This document shows, in pieces, positions 7,895 to 10,474 of a stretch of DNA of 10,474 nucleotides. A program made the translations under genes and the position numbers. This DNA comes from an uncultured Rivibacter sp. (GTDB lineage: Bacteria; Pseudomonadota; Gammaproteobacteria; Burkholderiales; Burkholderiaceae): the NCBI GenBank assembly GCA_946481025.1, contig CAMLNA010000143.1, positions 1 through 10,474 on the forward strand. Reading direction: 5' to 3'. Numbering within the stretch: position 1 is the stretch's first letter; each line of letters begins with the position of its first letter. The notes under the pieces are model-generated. The model worked only from the letters and a program-made list of their open reading frames with translations, was not told where the DNA came from and did not search any database.

Positions 7895-8725
7895 ATGAAC
7901 AAGTGGATGCCCGCCCTGCCAGTCTTCCCCGCCTATGCCACGCCGCTGGACAAGCTCGGCTGGTGGGCGCTGCGCGCGGCCTGCGTGGGCGTGCTGCTGT
8001 TCCTGCTCGCGCCCATCGTCGTGATCATTCCGCTGTCGTTCAGCGAGAGCTCCTTCCTGGCGTATCCGATCCCGGCCTTCTCGCTGAAGTGGTACGAGAA
8101 CCTGTTCACGTCGGCCGAATGGGGGCGCGCCGCCCGCAACAGCTTCATCGTCGCGCCGGCGGCCACCCTGCTGGCCACCGTGCTGGGCACCGCCGCCGCG
8201 GCGGGGCTGGCCCGCACGCAGTTCGCCTTCAAGGGCCTGCTGATGAGCGTGCTCATCGCGCCGATGGTGGTGCCCATCGTGGTGGTGGGCGTGAGCACCT
8301 ACCTGTTCTTCGCCAACCTGGGACTGGCCGACAGCTACATCGGCCTCGTCATCGTGCATGCGGCGCTGGGCGCACCCTTCGTGCTCACCACCGTGCTGGC
8401 CACGCTGCAGGGCTTCAACCACAACCTCGTGCGGGCCAGCCTGAGCCTGGGCGCCTCGCCGCTCACCACGTTCTTCCGGGTCACGCTGCCCGTCATCGCG
8501 CCGGGCGTCATCTCGGGCGCGCTGTTCGCCTTCGCCACCTCGTTCGACGAGGTGGTCGTCACGCTCTTCCTCGCCGGCCCCGAGCAGGTGACGCTGCCGC
8601 GCCAGATGTTCACCGGCATTCGCGAGAACATCTCGCCCACCATCGCCGCTGTGGCCACGCTGCTCATCGTCTTCACCACCAGCTTGCTGCTGGTGCTGGA
8701 ATGGCTGCGCGGGCGCCGCCGTTGA
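7895..8725 (+). CDS. ABC transporter permease, PotC type
   Basis: Second inner-membrane permease of the importer, 276 residues, the standard length for PotC/YdcV relatives. Six hydrophobic segments are visible at about 26-48, 83-106, 113-140, 147-170, 198-226 and 249-271. The EAA loop for docking to the ATPase is at 178-204 (LVRASLSLGASPLTTFFRVT). The conserved PotC-like stretch DEVVVTLFLAGP lies at 218-229, followed by TLPRQMF. The ATG at 7895 begins 7 bases after the previous stop and lacks a strong Shine-Dalgarno sequence, so translation is probably coupled to the upstream permease. MPALPVF at codon 5 is a possible alternative start. It lies 6 bp ahead of the ureohydrolase gene, which ties transport to that enzyme. 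Confidence 0.95.
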   Translation: MNKWMPALPVFPAYATPLDKLGWWALRAACVGVLLFLLAPIVVIIPLSFSESSFLAYPIPAFSLKWYENLFTSAEWGRAARNSFIVAPAATLLATVLGTAAAAGLARTQFAFKGLLMSVLIAPMVVPIVVVGVSTYLFFANLGLADSYIGLVIVHAALGAPFVLTTVLATLQGFNHNLVRASLSLGASPLTTFFRVTLPVIAPGVISGALFAFATSFDEVVVTLFLAGPEQVTLPRQMFTGIRENISPTIAAVATLLIVFTTSLLLVLEWLRGRRR

Positions 8726-8731
8726 CCTGCC

Positions 8732-9688
8732 ATGAAGACTGCCCGGCCCAACCAGCCGCAAAGCGGCAACGCGACGCCCCGATTCGCGGGCCTGGCCACC
8801 ATGATGCGGCTGCCGGCGGCGAGTTCGGCGCAAGGGCTCGACGCCGCGTTCATCGGCGTGCCGCTGGACATCGGCACCTCCAACCGGGCCGGCGCGCGCT
8901 TCGGGCCGCGGCAGATCCGCGCCGAGTCCGCGCTGCTGCGGCCCTACAACATGGCCACCGGAGCGGCCCCGTTCGACAACCTGCAGGTGGCCGACCTGGG
9001 CGACGTGCCCATCAACACCTATTCGCTCGACAAGTCGCTGGCCATCATCAGCGCCTTCTACGACGACGTGCTGGCCCACGGCTGCAGGCCGCTCACGCTG
9101 GGCGGCGACCACACCATCGCGCTGCCCATTCTGCGGTCGATGGCGCGCAGGCACGGCCCGGTGGCGCTGGTGCACGTGGATGCCCATGCCGACATCAACG
9201 ACGAGATGTTCGGCGAGCGATTCGCGCACGGCACGCCGTTCCGCCGCGCGGTCGAGGAAGGGCTGCTCGCCAGCGACAGGGTCTGGCAGATCGGCCTGCG
9301 CGGCACCGGCTACGCAGCCGACGACTTCGACTGGTCGCGCTCGCAGGGCTTCACCGTCGTGCAGGCGCACGAGGTGTGGTACCGGTCGCTCGCGCCATTG
9401 ATGGCGCAGGTGCGCGAACGCATCGGCCCCGAGCACCCGGTCTACATCAGCTTCGACATCGACGGCATCGACCCCAGCTTCGCGGGCGGCACCGGCACGC
9501 CGGAGATCGGCGGACTCAGCGTGCCCCAGGCGCTGGAGATCGTGCGGGGCTGCCGCGGCCTCAACGTCGTGGGAGCCGACCTGGTCGAGGTGGCGCCGCC
9601 CTACGACCCTTCGGGCAACACGGCTCTGCTGGGCGCCAACCTCCTGTACGAGATGCTCTGCGTGATGCCCGGGGTGGCCTGCCGCTGA
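8732..9688 (+). CDS. gbuA: Ureohydrolase of the agmatinase family, probably guanidinobutyrase
   Basis: Binuclear manganese enzyme that removes urea from a guanidino compound. The product has 318 residues, close to Pseudomonas aeruginosa GbuA (319) and a little longer than E. coli SpeB (306). All metal ligands are present: His127 (GGDHTIALP), Asp150, His152 and Asp154 (DAHADIN), Asp242 and Asp244 (SFDIDGIDP). The N-terminal stretch GTSNRAGARFGPRQIRAES and RPYNMATGAAPFD, and the end NLLYEMLCVMPGV, recall GbuA and GpuA more than SpeB. Met159 (NDEMFGE) may match Met161 of GbuA, a residue tied to preference for 4-guanidinobutyrate. The product would be GABA, the substrate of the first gene in the operon; an agmatinase would give putrescine, for which no catabolic gene is present here. 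The gene starts 6 bp after the permease stop. Family assignment is firm; the substrate is inferred. Confidence 0.9.
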   Translation: MKTARPNQPQSGNATPRFAGLATMMRLPAASSAQGLDAAFIGVPLDIGTSNRAGARFGPRQIRAESALLRPYNMATGAAPFDNLQVADLGDVPINTYSLDKSLAIISAFYDDVLAHGCRPLTLGGDHTIALPILRSMARRHGPVALVHVDAHADINDEMFGERFAHGTPFRRAVEEGLLASDRVWQIGLRGTGYAADDFDWSRSQGFTVVQAHEVWYRSLAPLMAQVRERIGPEHPVYISFDIDGIDPSFAGGTGTPEIGGLSVPQALEIVRGCRGLNVVGADLVEVAPPYDPSGNTALLGANLLYEMLCVMPGVACR

Positions 9689-9697
9689 GAAGGGCCA

Positions 9698-9717
9698 GCG
9701 GGGCCTTGCCGCCCCGC
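9698..9717 (+). terminator. GC stem-loop after the ureohydrolase gene
   Basis: A perfect 7-bp stem, GCGGGGC / GCCCCGC, with a 6-base loop (CTTGCC) starts 9 bases past the TGA at 9688. No T-run follows, so it may only attenuate transcription or stabilise the mRNA end. Its position before a possible gabD promoter suggests a boundary between two transcripts. Confidence 0.45.
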
Positions 9718-9741
9718 CGTGCAGCCCCGCCCCCGTCGCGG

Positions 9742-9747
9742 TAAATT
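9742..9747 (+). promoter_or_regulatory. Candidate -10 box for gabD
   Basis: TAAATT in the context GGTAAATTCC is the only AT-rich island in the 104-bp gap between the ureohydrolase and gabD. It shares 4 of 6 bases with the -10 consensus. No convincing -35 is seen 16 to 18 bp upstream (GTGCAG at 17 bp). A start near 9754 would leave a leader of about 40 bases. Support is modest. Confidence 0.35.
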
Positions 9748-9792
9748 CCCCGGCTGCCGCGCGCAGCCGAACCCACCATAGAGAGAGACCTC

Positions 9793-10474
9793 ATGGACAT
9801 GAAGACTTCCCCCCTGGCCGCACTGAAGGACCCGACCCTGCTCAAGACCGACGCGCTGGTCAACGGCGAATGGATCCGGGGCGGCGCCCGCTTCGACGTG
9901 GTGGACCCGGCCACCGGCGCCAAGCTGGCCGACGTGGCCAACCTGGGAGCGGCCGATACCGAGGCCGCCATCGCCGCGGCCGACAAGGCCTGGCCGGCCT
10001 GGCGCGCCAAGACCGCCAAGGAGCGCGCCGCGGTGCTGATGAAGTGGTTCGCGCTGCTGAACCAGCATGCCGACGACCTGGGCCGCATCATGACGGCCGA
10101 GCAGGGCAAGCCGCTGGCCGAAGCCCGCGGCGAGGTGGTCTACGGTGCGAGCTTCATCGAATGGTTTGCCGAAGAAGCCAAGCGCGTCTACGGCGAGACC
10201 ATCCCGACCACCGACAACAACAAGCGCTATCTCGTCATCAAGCAGGCCATCGGGGTGTGCGCGGCCATCACGCCGTGGAACTTCCCGATCGCGATGATCA
10301 CCCGCAAGGTCGCGCCGGCGCTGGCCGCGGGCTGCCCGGTGGTGCTGAAGCCGGCCGAGCAGACCCCGCTGTCGGCCCTGGCCGTGGCCGAGCTGGCCCT
10401 GCGTGCCGGCATGCCGCCCGGCGTGCTGAACATCGTCACGGCCGACGGGCAGAACTCCATCGCGGTGGGCAAGG
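9793..10474 (+). CDS. gabD: Succinate-semialdehyde dehydrogenase, N-terminal part (truncated by the window edge)
   Basis: Aldehyde dehydrogenase that oxidises succinate semialdehyde from GabT to succinate, feeding the TCA cycle. The frame is open to the window end, giving 227 codons of a family usually about 480 to 490 long, so the catalytic Cys and Glu lie beyond the window. The visible part follows E. coli GabD closely: ALVNGEWI, LTAKERA-like KTAKERAA, AEQGKPLAEARGE, SFIEWFAEEAKRVYGETIP, and the cofactor-binding stretch around 158-193. There, Asn163 (TPWNFP) and Lys186 (KPAEQTP) are conserved. Position 189 is Glu, where E. coli GabD as I recall it has Ser (KPASQTP), which bears on NAD versus NADP use. 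The ATG at 9793 follows a GAGAGAGA tract; a second in-frame ATG at 9799 is possible. A glutarate-semialdehyde dehydrogenase role is an alternative, but gabT upstream favours gabD. Confidence 0.93.
   Translation, partial: MDMKTSPLAALKDPTLLKTDALVNGEWIRGGARFDVVDPATGAKLADVANLGAADTEAAIAAADKAWPAWRAKTAKERAAVLMKWFALLNQHADDLGRIMTAEQGKPLAEARGEVVYGASFIEWFAEEAKRVYGETIPTTDNNKRYLVIKQAIGVCAAITPWNFPIAMITRKVAPALAAGCPVVLKPAEQTPLSALAVAELALRAGMPPGVLNIVTADGQNSIAVGK

Noticed and set aside
5287..7902. An 871-codon open frame on the minus strand
   Set aside because: It lies opposite the binding-protein and PotB-type genes, has a His-, Gln- and Arg-rich composition typical of antisense frames in GC-rich DNA, and shows no known domain.
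8732..9688. Reading the ureohydrolase as arginase
   Set aside because: The protein carries the agmatinase/guanidinobutyrase-type N-terminus and the cluster lacks ornithine-handling genes; the neighbours use GABA.
7903..9744. A 613-codon open frame on the plus strand overlapping PotC-type and ureohydrolase genes
   Set aside because: It runs through two well-supported genes in another frame, and its translation is Arg/Pro/His-rich with no domain. It is not evidence of a fusion.

Overview
The window is GC-rich chromosomal DNA with dense genes and short gaps. Codon use, protein resemblance and the divergent MocR-type regulator suggest a betaproteobacterium of the Burkholderiales, perhaps the Comamonadaceae (Variovorax or Acidovorax type). 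That placement is an inference from the sequence alone. No rRNA, tRNA, CRISPR array, transposase or integrase was seen.

Left part, minus strand: the first 444 codons of alanyl-tRNA synthetase (alaS, running off the left edge), preceded by a perfect TATAAT box. Upstream of it, in the same direction, is a 471-residue MocR/GabR-type regulator (GntR-type winged helix fused to an aminotransferase-like PLP domain). Centre and right, plus strand and divergent from the regulator across 156 bp: a 4-aminobutyrate aminotransferase (gabT), a PotA-type ABC ATPase, a PotD/PotF-type periplasmic binding protein, a PotB-type permease with an unusually large insert, a PotC-type permease, an agmatinase/guanidinobutyrase-family ureohydrolase, and the first 227 codons of succinate-semialdehyde dehydrogenase (gabD, running off the right edge). 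The genes from gabT to the ureohydrolase are overlapping or closely spaced, except for a 120-bp hairpin-rich gap before the first permease. gabD follows a 104-bp gap and may have its own promoter.

Taken together the genes encode a compact route: an ABC importer for a small C4 amine or guanidine acid; a ureohydrolase that would split 4-guanidinobutyrate into GABA and urea; GabT, which turns GABA into succinate semialdehyde; and GabD, which oxidises that to succinate. No gene for putrescine oxidation or gamma-glutamylation lies in the window. This makes guanidinobutyrase a better reading of the ureohydrolase than agmatinase, because its product feeds directly into GabT. The binding protein carries an Arg and an Asp 23 residues apart, the same spacing as the two GABA-contacting residues known in the Agrobacterium receptor Atu4243, which fits a carboxylate-bearing ligand rather than a simple polyamine. 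The individual families are known. The self-contained combination (sensor, importer, urea-releasing hydrolase and GABA shunt in one locus) is the most interesting content of the window.
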